Positions 8,163 through 23,100 of a DNA stretch of 43,309 nt are shown here, piece after piece (the first letter of the stretch is position 1; every line of letters starts with the position of its first letter). The stretch covers positions 1 to 43,309 of the forward strand of contig VEMY01000014.1 in assembly GCA_009711825.1 (NCBI GenBank), given 5' to 3'. This DNA comes from Bacillota bacterium (lineage in GTDB: Bacteria; Bacillota; Proteinivoracia; UBA4975; VEMY01). The position numbers and the translations under genes are program-made. Below the pieces are notes generated by a model. It ran no database searches and was not told where the DNA came from. It worked only from the letters and a program-made list of their open reading frames with translations.

Positions 8163-11100
8163 CTCAACCACACTCCTTAAATTTTTTCGTTATAGTAACA
8201 GTAATAGTTACTGATAACTACATGTTACCACAGGTTGTCGCGCTTGCCAACCCTCAACTTAAACATTTTCACCTTAAATAGTTATGACCTTACCGGCCGT
8301 TTGTATTCCTTCAACAATCTCGTACATATTGGTGACCCGGCCGATATGGAGCTCACTCTGAAGCTTAAAAAAGTCCAGGCAGGTGCCACAGCACGCCAGG
8401 TCCACACCCCTGTCCGCTAGGGGCTGCAAATGGGAGCTAAGGGCGTCGGGACCGGCACAGAGCCGAACGCCGGCGTTTAAAAAGTAAATCACGGCTGGCG
8501 GAGGGCCTTCGCCGATGGTGTGCAACAGGCTTTTCATCAAAACTCGACCCAGCTCTCGGTCACCGCTCCCCAAGACGTCGGCAGTCAGCAGCCAGACCGG
8601 GGCCTCCCCCTTTGGCGATTCGGTGGCGGCGCCGGGACTATTGACCATAAAGCGTACCAGGGTTCCCGAGGACTTACATGTATATTCACAGCGGTTAGCA
8701 TCCAAAAGCCGCCCGACATTGCCGGCGGCTTCCGGGGTATCCACCAGCACCTCCAATGGGAAAGGGCCTTTGGCCAGCGCTTTTTTTACATTCAGAACCG
8801 GTTGCGGGCAGGCCTGCCCGCGACAATCGACTATTTGCATTTTCTTCACTCCGCAGGTAATTTGTTTCTTTAGTGTATCACAATGAGCAACAGTTTACAC
8901 CAGAACATATGTTTGGTATAATGTTTTTGGGGTGAGACTATGGAGACTTTGGCTAAGTTACAGGTTTTGGGCGAAGGCGCCAAATATGATATCTGTTCCT
9001 CAACAAGCGGGCCCCAGGGTTCCGGGGTCTGCCAGTCCTTTACCCCCGACGGACGTTGCATTTCCTTACTCCGGGTGCTGATGAGCAATAATTGTGAGCG
9101 GGACTGTGCCTACTGCCCCAACCGGGTGCAGCGGGATGTGCCGCGGACAACATTTGCCCCGGAAGAGCTGGCGCGGTTGTTCATGGATTTTTACCGGCGC
9201 AATTACGTCTCCGGCCTCTTCCTCAGCTCCGGAATTGACGACAACGCCGACAAAACCATGGATAAAATGCTGGCGACGGCCGAGCTTTTGCGCAGTCAGC
9301 ATGGCTTTACGGGCTACATACATCTGAAACTGATACCCGGTTGCAGCGCCGGCCATATCCAGGAGGCAGTGCGGCTGGCCCAGCGGGTCTCGATAAACTG
9401 TGAAACCCCGGACCAGGAGAGCCTCGCGCGCCTCAGCCGGGCCAAGAGCTGGGAGGATATTACCGGCGCCATGGAAATGGTGCGGACGCTGACGGCAGCC
9501 GATCGCGGTCGCCAGTCCACCCAGTTCATCGTTGGCGCCGCCCAGGAGACCGATCTGGCGATTCTCAAGCGGGCCCTGGACTGCTACCGGCGCTATAACA
9601 TGCTCCGGGTCTACTTCAGCGCCTTTGTGCCGGTGCCTGATACGCCGCTGGCAGTGTTGGACCGCACCTCCCTGGTGCGGGAGCAGCGGCTCTACCAGAG
9701 CGATTTTCTCCTCCGCCAGTATGGGTTCCGTGTCGAGGAACTGCCCTTTGTCGACGGTCAATTGCCCCTGGACCAGGACCCTAAGCTCGCCTGGGCCCGG
9801 GCCAATCCCGGCTTCTTTCCCCTGGAGGTGAACCGGGCCACCCGTAAAGAGCTCTTGCGAGTGCCCGGTATCGGGCCGGTTTCTGCCGGCAGGATTATAA
9901 AGGTGCGCCGTCAGGGTACGATTGCTAATCTCAATGAGCTGAAGAACATTGGCGTTGTCACATCCCGGGCCGCACCCTACCTGCTGATCCGGGGCAAGCT
10001 GGCAATGCCGAATCGGGCACAGTTCAATTTCCAGCAGTTAAGTTTGTTTGGAGGTGACTAAATGCTCAAGTTTGACCTTACCCCCGACGCCTTTGTGCGG
10101 GCAGCACTCTTGCACCTCCGGGACGGGGTGGAGATTATCGCCGGCGATGAGCAGACCTTGTTTCATCCGGCCCTGGACACCGATGACCCTGCCGTTCACC
10201 GCCGGTTCCTGCAATTGCTGGAATCGGAACGCTGGGGGAGCGCCTTGGGCGAAGGGCGCATTCGCAGTCTGCTGTTTTTCTGCCTGCGGCACCGAAGTCG
10301 TAACTGGGCATTGATGGTTTCGGCGCTTGCCGAGCTTCTGGAGCGCGGCCCGGAATATCTGCTGGGGGGTGCTGGCGAGGCCAGCCACAAACTGTTGGCG
10401 ATGCGCAGCCAGGTGGTGCGGGAAATTCACCGCCTTACCGGCTTTACCCGCCTGACGCCCGTTCAGGAACTGCTGGTAGGCGAGGCGCCAACACGGCACC
10501 TCACAGGCGATTTGGTCGCCTTGGGGCTGGCGCGACGCAATCCCGGCACCCCACTGGTGCTGCTCACGCCCCAGGGCGATTGGCTGGCGCTAAAGGGCAG
10601 GGTGCGCCCGGTGGACGGGGCCCCCTTCCGCAGTCACCTGGACAAGGATTCATTTCGCCGGACCTGGCTCACCTATTACCGCAGCCAGTTCATCGATGAG
10701 CGCAACAATCCCCGGCATGCCGCCCGGGCCATACCCCGGGAATACTGGCAGTGGCTGGCGGAGGGAGAAGAATTGGACAAGGCGCGACGCCAAAAACGAG
10801 AATAGTGTTTTTGGCGCGGGAACGAACTGGTCGAACTCGGGCATTCAGATTAATAAAAAAGAGCTGCAGCAAGTAGTTTGCTACAGCTCTTTTGTTGCTC
10901 CAGGGACAAATGCAATCTGAACGGCATTGCCGTCACCATAATCCAAATCCAGATGGGCCTGCATCAGGGTCAGTAAATAGCGGGCGGACATCAGGCCGAG
11001 GCCGCCGTAGAACTCTTCCGAGAGCATTCGCAAATCCCTGACTCGCCCTTCGCCGGCAGCGATCACAACACTCACTCGGCCTTCAGACGTCTGGGCAATG

Positions 11101-14100
11101 CTGACCCGGCCCGGGCTGTTGCCCGTTGCCTGCTTTACTAGGCTGATGAACCCGCCCAGCACCACTTTTGCGTGCTCAAGGGCACCGATTACCGGCGGAA
11201 CCGCCTCCGGTATCGCAAGCTCCCAGTCCATCAAGCCCCGGCGGTCCATGGCATCCCGAATGGTGGCAACAAGGTCAAAAGTATCCATAACAGGCAGTTC
11301 ATTACTCAAGCGCCGCACATAATTGCCAAATTCCTGCATTGTTGTCGCCTCACGCAGCGCCAGCTCCAGAAAATTAAAGTTGGGGTTGGATTCAGGCACA
11401 GAACGTTTTAGCATGTGCAAACAGTTAAGCACAGTGGTAAGGGGGTTATTGACCCGATCCCCTGCCTCTAACGCGAAATCCTGCATCATCCGGTACACCT
11501 CCAACATGCTGGCCGTGGACAGAAAGTTCATGTGCCATTTGAGCAGCACAACTTCCCCGTCCTCTCGCTGAATCAGCTGACCGGATACCTGAAACGGAAC
11601 ATCGCACATGGTCATCGAGAGCATGGGCGGTTGCTGATGTTTCCGAACCAAGGAAATGAAGTCTTCCAGGATGTCCCCCGACTGGAGTTGCCTGATATTT
11701 ACTTCTTGCAATGGCTGTTCAAACAACCAGGCAGACCACTTGTTATGCCAGATGATTATATTATTAAAATCTAGGAGCAACATCGGTGTCTGTTTGTGCG
11801 TTCCCCAATATTCGATTAAATCTATGGGCAACTCCAGAGTCATCACCTCCCGGTCTAGTTATATTCGCCAGAATTCGCCAATATCCTCTTTGACACAAGC
11901 TACTATCGGAGTGCTTTTTTCGACATATTTCGTTACAATACCAGAAAAACTGCCACCAGGGCAGTTTTTCAAATTCCTAGACCAAAACCCGCAGGGCCTG
12001 GGGGCGGACGCTAAAGCGGGCGGGCGTTGTCCCCGGGGCCTCGCCGTCTAGCTCCAGGAGCAACGGCCGCTCGGCTTCAATGACAACCTCCCGGGCCGGG
12101 AGCGTAAAGATTTTCGGATGGCTGAGATGGGTGCCTTTATAGACTTTGGCCAGGTTCGCCAACAATATGGGCTTGGGCATCCCCTGGATAACTACTAAAT
12201 CCAGAAGTCCGTCGTCCAGCTGGGAATCGGGGGAAAGATGCATGCCGCCGCCTAAGTAACAACCGTTGGCGAGGCCGGCCATGGCCAGCGACCCGGCATA
12301 GACTTCCTTGCCGTCGGCGATTACCTTTGCCGGAGCGCTCCGGTACGAGAGGATTGACCACAGGGTGCCGTAAAAGAAGGAGAGAAATCCGCCGGCGGAT
12401 TTGGAGGTGTGGTTGACCCGGTTGGCAACTGTCCCTCCCAGTCCGGCATCGGCGATGTTTACAAACCAGCGTGTGGCTCTGCTGCCATCATGGGCGGTAA
12501 ACTCCACCTGGCCCAAATCGATGCAGCACTCCCGATTCGCGACAATCCGGTCAATAGCTTCTTTGTAGTCTTTGGGGATTCCCAAAGTGCGGATTAGGTC
12601 GCAGCCGGTGCCCCGGGAAATTATCGCCAGGCGCGCCTCGGGGTTGATGGCCTCGCCGCCGTCGAAGAAACCATTGACCACCTCGTTGACAGTCCCATCG
12701 CCACCGATGGCCACCACCGTTTCAAAGCCCCGCTGCAAAGCGGCGCGCACCAGCTCAGGCGCCTGATAGGGTTCGATGGTGAGAGCGCTTTCAAATTCCA
12801 GCCCCTTATGTTTAAGGTATTTGCTGATTTCCGGCCACACCTGACGGGTGCTGCCGTTTGCAGATGCAGGATTGACAAGCACGAATATTTTAGACATTAA
12901 AAGTCCACCTTTCGGAGAAACATTAAACATCTATCAATTCGCTGTCGGGGCTGTATTTTCCTGCAACGGGAGCACGGGGACGGTTCTCCTGCTCCCGGGC
13001 GAACTGTCCCTAACGGTGCAGAGCGGTAGGTTATTTTGTTGGGTTAAACCTGGGTGTAACGATACCCACAAAAAACCGGCCCAATTTAAAATAACGGGGC
13101 GCGGAGCCCCGTTATTTTAATGAATCACTTTTTCTGCTTGTTGGGTTTTGTTGGCGCCCTGCAGTTCTTGCAAGAGCTGGCGGATTGCAGCGACGCCTTT
13201 TTCCGGCACAACGGTGAATTCGGTCGCAGCTTCGATGGGGCAGGGGCCAGTGCCCTGACGGTTCTTGATACACGGAACGATTTTTTCGGCGCTGTAGAGG
13301 ATGCCGGCGGAACTGAAGACTTCGGCTGCGCCCTGGCTCATCAGCGGCGTGTGAACAGCTTTGACTTCGCCTAGGGCGGCAATCATTGCTGCGGCCCGGC
13401 CGATGACTTTGTCCGCCACGGCGCTGCCGGGCAGAACATCGCTGTCCAGTGCATCCAGCAGCGACTTGACCCCGGGCAAAGAGCTGGAGAACAGCTTGCG
13501 TCCGTCCCGCACCACCACCAGAGACTGGTTTTCGGTTTCGAGAATTTCCGCTGCTATCTTGAGATCTCCGCCCATGGGCTCCGCCTCCTTTCCACTGCAT
13601 GCACCAGAATCGGGATGATTGCCAACTGAATTGCAATTCCCGGAATACCGGTGGTGATTGCTGTAGTTACAAACGCCAGCGGTGTAAAGGCGAACTCATA
13701 GCCCAGTACGCCAATAAACACCCACACCGCGAGGCCCAGGGCTATTCGCCCTGCTATCAACGCTCCGGGCAGGGCCAGGGATATGTTCAGTTTAAGTTTG
13801 CGGTATAGCAGGGCCGCAAATAAACCCAGCACCGGCAGCTCCACCATCATAAAGATGAGCTGGGGCACAGGCGCCATCGGCGGCATTGCTCCGCCGGTAA
13901 TAAAGTGGCTAATTAGTGGTGAAAACAAACCTACGTAGATGCCGGCCCAGGGACAGACCAAAAACCCCGCCAGCAGGACAGGAATGTGCATGGGCAGAAA
14001 TACCGGCCCGGCGATGCCTGTGGAATGAAACAAAAAAGGCAGGACAACGCCCAGGGCCAGAAGCAATGCACCCCTGACCAGGTTATGAAGTTTCATAAAT

Positions 14101-17100
14101 AAAGCCTCCTTAGGGATTAGAAAATAATAATAGTCCCTTCTAGTTTCGCCGGGAGATTGAATAATCCTGCTCTCGAAGCATGGGTAAATACTGGTCCCAA
14201 AACCAAAAAAACACCGGATCAGCAATGATCCGGTGGCGGCAATTGACCTTCCAGCTCGATAAGTCCGGCGTTTTCCAACTCCCGTACCACCTCAAACAAC
14301 GAGTCTTTTTTGTCCTCCGGGAGTTCTCAAACAAAGAGATTAATTTCCCGGGGTATTGTCCGCATCCGAAACCGCACGTCCGAATATTTAATGGTTGGCA
14401 TTTTCATCCTTCCCAGGCCGGATAGAGCTGCCTGTGCAAATGCCCGCGGGTCAACCACAGACAAAACTCAACGACTACACTGTTCCAGTTCCGGCAATGT
14501 AAATAAAAGCCCTGGGGCAAATTTTGCGGCCAGATCTCGACGACAATCACGTTCTCGGGACGCCGAGACCAGAGCACCCATGTCCAGGCCTCGCTCTTGT
14601 CTCGAAAGCGCAGGCGGTAACTGGGCTCGCCAAAGCGGGCCAGCATCAGCTGCAGACAGTATTCAGAATCCCATTGATAGTACATACTCCGCAGCAGGGG
14701 CGATATTGTTCCCAACGGAACCCGGGCCTTTTCGGCCATGCGACGTGCGCTGGCCCCCCGCAAAAGGTGAATTCTTTCCGGGCGCACAGGCAACCTCCTT
14801 CCCATGGTTTTTACCTAGTGTGCGCACTGGATGGCAATTTATTCTATGGGTTCATGGCGCAGCTCTCGGTTCTTCTGGTATAACCATCGGGACTACTCTG
14901 CATACACCTATTCGGCAAGGGCTGCTGCTACCTGGCATGTTGCCGGAATCAGAAAATATTTGGCTACATTAATATACACGTGAATCTGTTCCCAAATCCG
15001 CGATTATTCCTTGCCAGATTCCTTAAAGTTCTTCGACTGTATAGTCGAGAATCTGGACGGCCTGGGTCTCGATATGATTGACGACATTTTCCATGAGCTG
15101 GCGGCCGCTGTCGCTGTCGGGGCCGACCCAGCTAAAGGCGAGTTTGGCCCGGTTGTGGTTGTCGTGGTCGGCGGCTTCGTGGACGGAGAGGTTGTTGTGG
15201 CGGTGTAGCTTGTGGAGCAGGGGGCGGATGATGCTTCGTTTTTCTTTGAGGGAACGGACGCCGGGCAGACGCAGGTGGACGGTGAGGAGCAGGATGTGCA
15301 TGGGGGGCCTCCTTTCAGGCGTTGTGTGGAGTAGTGAGGACCACAACAGCGTGGGGTACGCGTTTGTGTGGAGCAGTAAGGAGAGGTTTTTTACTGGGTC
15401 ACTTTATACTGTTACATTGTCCGCAAAAACCTTATATGCTAAACTAAGGATATCCGTTAGGAGGTGTATATATTGAGTATTCAGGACAAGACTCGCGAGC
15501 TGGCTACTTTGATTCGTGAGTCTGAGGAGTATCAGAATCTGCAATCTGCCCAGTCCCGGGTTAAGTTGGACCCCAACGCCCAGGATCTGTTAACCAAATT
15601 GCAGGAAGCCCAGGGCAAGTTAATCCAGATGCAGCAGTCCGGGCAGGCCGTTGATGAGCAAACTGTTACGGAAATGCGCAATCTGGAATCCCAGATGCAA
15701 TTGAATCTGACCCTGAAAAACCTGGTTGAAGCCCAACAGGCGTTTGAAAAGCTGATGGGCCAGGTGAACGAAACCCTGTCGGAAGCCCTGCGTTAAAATT
15801 GGCTGCCTCTTTAGAGGCAGCCAGTTTTTTTTTAATTTGCCAGCTGCCGGACTCGCACCTGGCCTTCGAGGCCAAAGACGATGTAATTATCCAACAGGGA
15901 GTAAATCCGATAAGCGCCGTTCCGTTCTATAACCCGCAGGCCGGCGCCGGGGGTTATCCGAACCAGCTCGTCGGCGCGGCCGCCAATCAAAAATCCTTCC
16001 TGCCAGCGCCAGTTGCCCGGTTCTATACCGCTGAGATCGTGAACCACCGAACTGTCCAGGTCGAAATACCAGAGCTGGTCGTTGCCGCTCGCGGCCAATA
16101 CGGACTGGCTGGTGGCCGCCAGCAGACGCCAGCGTTCACGGTTTTCGGGCAGTTCCAGCACCGGCTGCAGGCCGGCGTCTTCGTTCCAAATCCAGAGAGT
16201 ATCCCAGGTGGCGCCAAAGTAATCCCGCTGGCCACCAATAAAGTACAGTATATCCCAGTCCGAGGCCCAAAGCAGCGAACCGGCTATTCCCTCAAGCTCC
16301 AGCTGTTCTTGGGCGGCACCGGGGGTAGAATGTCCGATGGTATCGTCCTGACGCCAGGCGTAGCGACTGCGCTCCTGGTTCCAGCGCAGGTCCTGGAACA
16401 AAGGCATGACCTGCTTCTCGCCGGTTGTGAGGTTCAAAAGCGCTGCTTCCTCGCCACTGGTCGGATAGACAAAGTAGGGGCTGTTTGTCACCGCACCCAT
16501 CCAGGCGGGCCATTCGCCGCTCACGGCACAGGCGGTGTCTTCCAGACGGGCCACTACCTCAGCGTCGGGTATCTGGGTGAGGCGCGGACCTGTCACAGGC
16601 GCAAGATACCAATTGCCCCCGTATTCCCAGATCGGACGCCGGCGCAGGGTTTCCGGCACCCAGGCATTGTCCTGCCAGACAATCTCCACCTGGTCAAGGC
16701 CGGTGTCAATTTCCGCCAGAGCCCAATTACTGTTGCCGCCACCATCACTGGCCTGGAGGAGCAGGCGGGGCCAGGCGAAGCTAAACTGTTGCGGCGTTAC
16801 GCCGGCAAAGGTAAGCGCATCAATGGTTTCGATTGTGCGTGCGCGCACATCCAGGACGTGAAACCCAACCACACCCTGATTGTTGTCCAGAACCAGAAAC
16901 TGATTTTCGTGCTCGGGCAGCTCGTACACCGCCAGGGGCTCTCCGAAATCTTCGATAATTAAATCGCCAGCTTCCTGGGAAATATCAAGTTCCGCTGGAT
17001 ATTCGCCCTTAGCCGTTGAGTCCCAGAGGTTGATGATGACCGGACGATCAGGAGCGGCACTGGGGGGACTAGGATTGGAGCAGGCTGTGAGTAGAAAAAG

Positions 17101-20100
17101 TACGAGTATAGCCGGAAGGATTTTTTTCAAGTCAGGCACTCCTTTAAAAGTTTCTATTATATACCCTCTTATATGTTCTTCTTTTTCTGTTTCCGTTTGG
17201 GGAATTCCTGCAAAAAAATAACCGGATTGCTCCGGTTATTGAGATTAAAGCGTATGCTTTTGCTTTTTGAGTATCCGTTCGCCCCGCCAACGCAGACCGG
17301 CGGTGATCAGGCCGGCGAACAGGCCGACGGTAGCCAGATGTCGCATCGGGAGTTTCGCCGCCTGCCAGGTCCAGACCCCGGCAGTATGTCGGGGGTTATC
17401 CGGCAGGCCGTACTCGGAGGCAGGCTTCAACAGCACGTAGAGCCGGCTGAGGCCATCCAGTTCTTCAGCGCCGTACAGCCGGGCCTCGGAATGGCCCTGT
17501 TCCTGGAGCACTTCCACCCGCTGCCGCGCCTTCTCCAGAAGCTCTTCCCGCTTACCGTAGATGATTGCCTCGTTGGGACAGGTAGTGACGCAGGCCGGCT
17601 GGTAGCCGTTGACCACCCGCTCGATGCAGCCTCTGCATTTGGCCATTTTGCCGGTGACCGGACTGATATGGGGCACGTCAAAAGGACAGTGGTCAACACA
17701 GAGACCACAACCTACACATTTCTCGCGATCATGCCAAACTGCCCCGGTCTTGGAGCGCCGCACAGCTTCCACCGGGCAGACCCGGATACAGGCCGCATCG
17801 ATGCAGTGCATACAGGAGTATTTGGCAAACAACCACCGGCCACTCTCGGTTTCGGTGAACAGGATGTGGGTCCAGGTATGGGCCTGGAGCACCGGCGGGT
17901 TGGTGTATTCGCCCCGGAACTTGGTGATTCCGGCGGGAAGGCGGTTCTGATCTTTGCAAGCTACCTGGCAGCCGCGGCAGGCCATGCATTTGCTGGTATC
18001 GATGAACGCTGCATTACCCATCTCTTACGCCCTCCTTATATCGCACAAGAATGCCTTGTACTCGGGAATTGTGGTGTTGGGGTCGCCGACATGGGGAGAA
18101 AGGACATTGGCGCTATCGCCGGGGAACAGGCCCCGATAGCCCCAGTGCCAGGGCATGCCAACAATATCGACCATTTTGCCGTCCACTTCCACAGGCTTCA
18201 GGCGCCTGGTCACACAGGCAACGGCCCGAATCTCGCCCCGGGGGCTGGAGATAACCACCTGGCGTCCGTTCTCCACGCCCAGCCGGTTGGCCAGCTGCAC
18301 ACTGATCTCGACAAACATCTCGGGGATCAGCTCCGCCAGCCAAGGGCTGTTCCGGGTCATGATTCCGCTCTGCCAATGCTCGCTCACTCGATACGTCGTG
18401 GCTATGCACGGATATTCATCGCTGGTTGCCAGTTGGCCCAGCCCCGGCCAGTAGATAATGGTCGGGTTCACCTGTTGCCGGGAAAGAAGATTTTTGGCGG
18501 GACTTTCCACCGGCTCGTAATGTTCGGGCAGTGGCCCGTCAACCATGGCAGTGGTGGCGAACAGGCGTCCCTGGAGTTCGGGCAGCATGATAAACGGACG
18601 TTTTGCTGAAGTCTCAGGCGGTGTATCCGCCCAGACAAAGTCGGGCACGTCATTGCGCTTCCACTCGCCATCCTCCCACCAGATTAGCGGCACTTCCGGA
18701 TTCCAGGGCTGGCCCTGGGGATCCGATGCGCAGCGGTTGTAGAGGATGCGCCGGTTCAACGGCCAGGCGAAGGACCAGTCGGGATGGGTACCGATTCCGT
18801 CGGTTTCCCGGATCCGACGCTTGGCTGGCGGGTCCTCCAGGTCGTTGTAATAGCCGGAGTAAATCCAGCAGCCGCAGGCGGTGGAACCGTCGTCTGCAAG
18901 GGCAGTGAAGTTGGATAGCGGCTCTTTGCTTGCGGTATCGTACCCGTTGATTTCCAGGGCCACCCGCTCTATATCCGGTTCGCCGGTATCATCGCCGCCA
19001 TATTCCCAATTCAAATTGAGAATCGGCTCCGGGCACACCCCGCCCTGGGCATAGAGGCCGCGGATTGCCTTAAACAGCTTGTCGGCTATCCACAAATCGC
19101 TCATTGCTTCGCCCGGGGGATGCACTGCCTCATAACGCCACTGAATCCAGCGGCCGCTATTTGAGACCGAACCGTCCTTTTCATAGGAAGCTGCGGCTGG
19201 CAGCAGGAAAACCTCGGTTTTGATGTCGGCGGGATTGACGCCGGGGCGGCGCCAGAAGCTGGCGGTCTCGGTTTCAAAAATATCCACAGCCACCAGCCAA
19301 TCCAGCTTTTCCAAGGCCCGCCGCTCGAGATTGACACTGGGCCCGCCAACGGCTGGATTCTGGCCCCAGGCAAACATACCCTGGATTTTGCCCTGGTCCA
19401 TATCTTCAAAGATGGCGATATGGGAGCGGTTTTTGCCGTCCAGCTTGGGCAGCCATTGATAGCCGTATTCGTTGTCCCTGGTGGCGTAATCCCCCCACCA
19501 GGCCTTGAGCAGGCTGATCAGGAATTTGGGTTTGTTGGACCAGTAGCCACTGGCTGGTGTCTCTTTGGCATTGTAATCAGCCAGGGTTGGGTGTAAAGCG
19601 GCCTGGGGCATCCCGATATAGCCGGGGATAATATGGAAGAGCATCGCCATATCGGTGGATCCCTGGACATTGGCCTCGCCCCGCTGGGCGTTGACGCCAC
19701 CTCCGGGGATACCAACATTGCCAAGGAGCAATTGCAGCATCGCAATTGCCCGCACGTTCTGGGAGCCGTGGGTATGCTGGGTAATACCCATGGCATAGAG
19801 AATATTGCCGGCCTTGCCGGGCTCGCCGGTGGCGCAAAAGACTTTGGCCACCTCGTCAAAGTCCCGGAGATTGCAGCCAGTGATGGCGCCTACAGTCTCC
19901 CGGTCATAGCGAGCGTAATGGTTTTTGAGGACCTGGAACACCGAGCGGGGATGGGAAAAGGTCGGGTCCTGTTGGGGACTGCCGTCGGCATCCAGCTGGT
20001 ACTGCCAACTGCTGGTCTCGTATTTGTCCTCGTTCAAACCGGAAAACACGCCGTCGGCAAAATCATAGTCCTCCCTGAGAATGTAGCTGGCGTTTGTGTA

Positions 20101-23100
20101 ATTAAGCACATACTCATGGTGGAAAAGTTCGTTCTCCAGACAATAGTTGATAAGACCGCCCAAGAGGGCGATGTCAGTGCCGGGCCGCAGCGTCAGATGA
20201 ATGTCGGCGACGGCTGTGGTTCTGGTCACCCGGGGATCGACGGCTATCAGTTTGGCGCCCCGGGCCCGGGCTTTGTCTATCCAACGCATGGACATGGGAT
20301 GGTTCTCAGCGGTATTGACGCCGATGGCCATAATTACATCGGAATGCTGATAATCAATCCAGTGGTTGGTCATCGCTCCCCTGCCAAAAGATGCGGCCAG
20401 ACCGGCCACGGTAGAGGAGTGTCAGAGCCGGGCGTGGTGATCGATATTCACCAAACCCAGGGCCCGGGTCAATTTAGCCAACAGGTAATTTTCCTCATTG
20501 TCCAGAGCCGCGCTGCCCAGGTGTGCAATGGCAGTGGTGCGATTGACTGTAACCCCGTCCACTTCCGTTTCGAAACTGGCATCCCGGGTCGCCTTGACCC
20601 TAGAGGCAATGCGGTCCAGAGCCCAATGCCATTCCCGCTCCTCCCAGATATGGCTGTGGGGAGCGCGGTAAAGCACCTTGGTCAGGCGGTTGGGGTTAAT
20701 TTCCTGCTCATTATCCCGATAGTTGTAGACCGAATTTAGGTTCAACAGCGAGGCGCCTTTGCTGCAGAGCGCCCCCTCATTGATCGGGTGATCCGGATCG
20801 CCGCTGACGCTGATCAGCTTGCCTTCTTCGACAAAACAGAGGGCGCCACAACCACAGGAGCAATAGGGGCAAATGGTGGGCACTTCCTTGGCGTGCTGCA
20901 GACGGTAGCTGATACTGGGCTCTTTGTCCCATTCACAACCGGCAAGGGCGCCCACCAGGGCCGCGGTCCCGGTAAACTTTATGAACTCGCGCCGGGTTAA
21001 TTTCATGGATATCACCTCTTTCAGTAGGCATTGGAGTGTCCAGACGCAGGCCGGAATCCGTCCTGCTGCGCCAGAACATCCAAGTGCATGGTGCTTAAGT
21101 TTTCCAGCATCAGGTCACAATCTTCAGGCCTGCCCTGACAATCGGTAATTTTTAAGTAATGATTACATTCACTACAGAGCTGAACCCGGTGATTTTTGTC
21201 CTCAGCCAATGTCAGTGTGTGAATCTTGCCACTATCATGATTACTGCAAACCGGGCAGACGAGACGGGGGAAAATCCATCTGGTTTCACATAACCAGCAG
21301 CCCAACACCCGGCGTCCGTCCCCCGGCCGGTTGCTGCCGTTGACGGGGAATTGGCCGCAAACCGGACACCAACCCATTTGCCAGCGCTCAAAGAGCTTTT
21401 GATTCTGCTGGCTGGCAAAGCTTGTGTAAAAGGGAACAATCGCTGCCTGCAGCAGGGGGACAAGCACTTCCGGTTTGATACCGCTAATCTTATCCAGGCG
21501 CACCTCCCGCACTGTCAACTCCAGGGCGCCGGTTACGTCCTGTTCAGGGCAATCTGCTAAAGAATTAAACATTTGCTCCAGAACCTGATCGTCCAGTCGG
21601 GAAAGCAACGGCGCATAGTCGATCCCGGTCATCTCGGCAATCACCGGCGCAAGATGCAGCAGCACCTCCCGGAAACGGAGCGCGGATAAGGGAAGCTTTT
21701 CACATTCCAGGGCATAGTTGCCACCTAGGCGCTCCATAGGCTCGACAGGCAAATCGGCCCTGATTTTCTCCTGGTAACGTCGTTGTACCGCGAGAATCTG
21801 ACGAAAACGCGGCTCGACACCGGGGAAAAACTCATCCATAGGCGGGGCATGGGATTGGCCCAATCAGCATTCCTCCTTTAACTTTGGATTCATAATTAAG
21901 TTATGCTGCTGCATTGACAAATCCTGCCACCATAAAATTGTCGTATTGGTATAAGCAAAATTTTTCACAAAATAAAAAAATGTCAGCCGTAGCTGACATT
22001 TTGTAATACTTACGCTCCCCGTGTGGCCTCGCTGAACTTGTCGGTAGCGAGAATAAAATCGCGAATCACTGCAGCAACCCCATCTTCTTCGTTGCAGAGG
22101 GTGATGTGGTCGGCCAGGTCCTTTAGTTCCTGATGGGCATTGCCCATTGCCACTCCAAGACCGGCGGCCTTAACCATTGTCAAATCGTTAAGATTATCGC
22201 CCACGGCAATTACCTGCTCCATAGGAATCGCCAGTTCTTTGGCCAGCCAGGCCACGGCTGCCCCTTTGGAGGCGCCGGCGGGCATCAGTTCCAGATACAT
22301 GTGTCCGTTATACCCGGGGTAAAACTCGAGACTAATCCCTAATTTGCCAAATTCCGCGTGCAGGCCTGAAAGTTGGGCCTCGCTGCCAGCGGCGAAAATT
22401 TTATGGGTGTTGATTGCATCCTGACGAAGCTTCTCCTCCAAACCCGATTCCCGGCAGAGCCGGTTACGTCGGAATTCCTGAAAACCGTAGAGCAAATTGG
22501 CCGGAGTTTTATGCTCGACAATCATGTTCAACCAGCGCCAGAAACTAAAACCGGGACCGGCGCAGCTAATCCCGTCGTTATGGAACACGTGCACCAGGGT
22601 ATTGGCAGCCAGCATCGCTGCCACCGCCTCGGCCGCAAGCTCCGGCGCAAAGGCGGACTCATGCAGCACTGTGCCGTCGGGCTTGCGCACCACGGCGCCG
22701 TTGGCGCAGATTAGCGGCAATTCTATTCCCAAATCTTCGGCATAGGGCAGTGCCGAATGAAAGCTGCGGCCGGTTGCCAAGGTGACCTGAACGCCTTGGC
22801 TGCGGGCAGCCTTCACAGCCCTGCGGGTAGCCTGGGTAAGTTGAAGTTGTTTGTTTATCAAAGTGCCATCGATATCAAGGGCAATCAATTTATACATTTG
22901 AGAAGTCCTCCTTTCCGTCTATTATATATATCCCAGTACTTAATTCAATACAAAGGAAAATTATTTATTTTCCCTGGTCCCTGTTTTTTGGTATAGTAAT
23001 AACAGGGAGGAGATAATTTTGTGTGAGATTCGCACCGTGGAACCGGATGATTTTCGCCATTTGCTGATGATTGAAGCCGAAAGCTTCACCGGCGGCTACA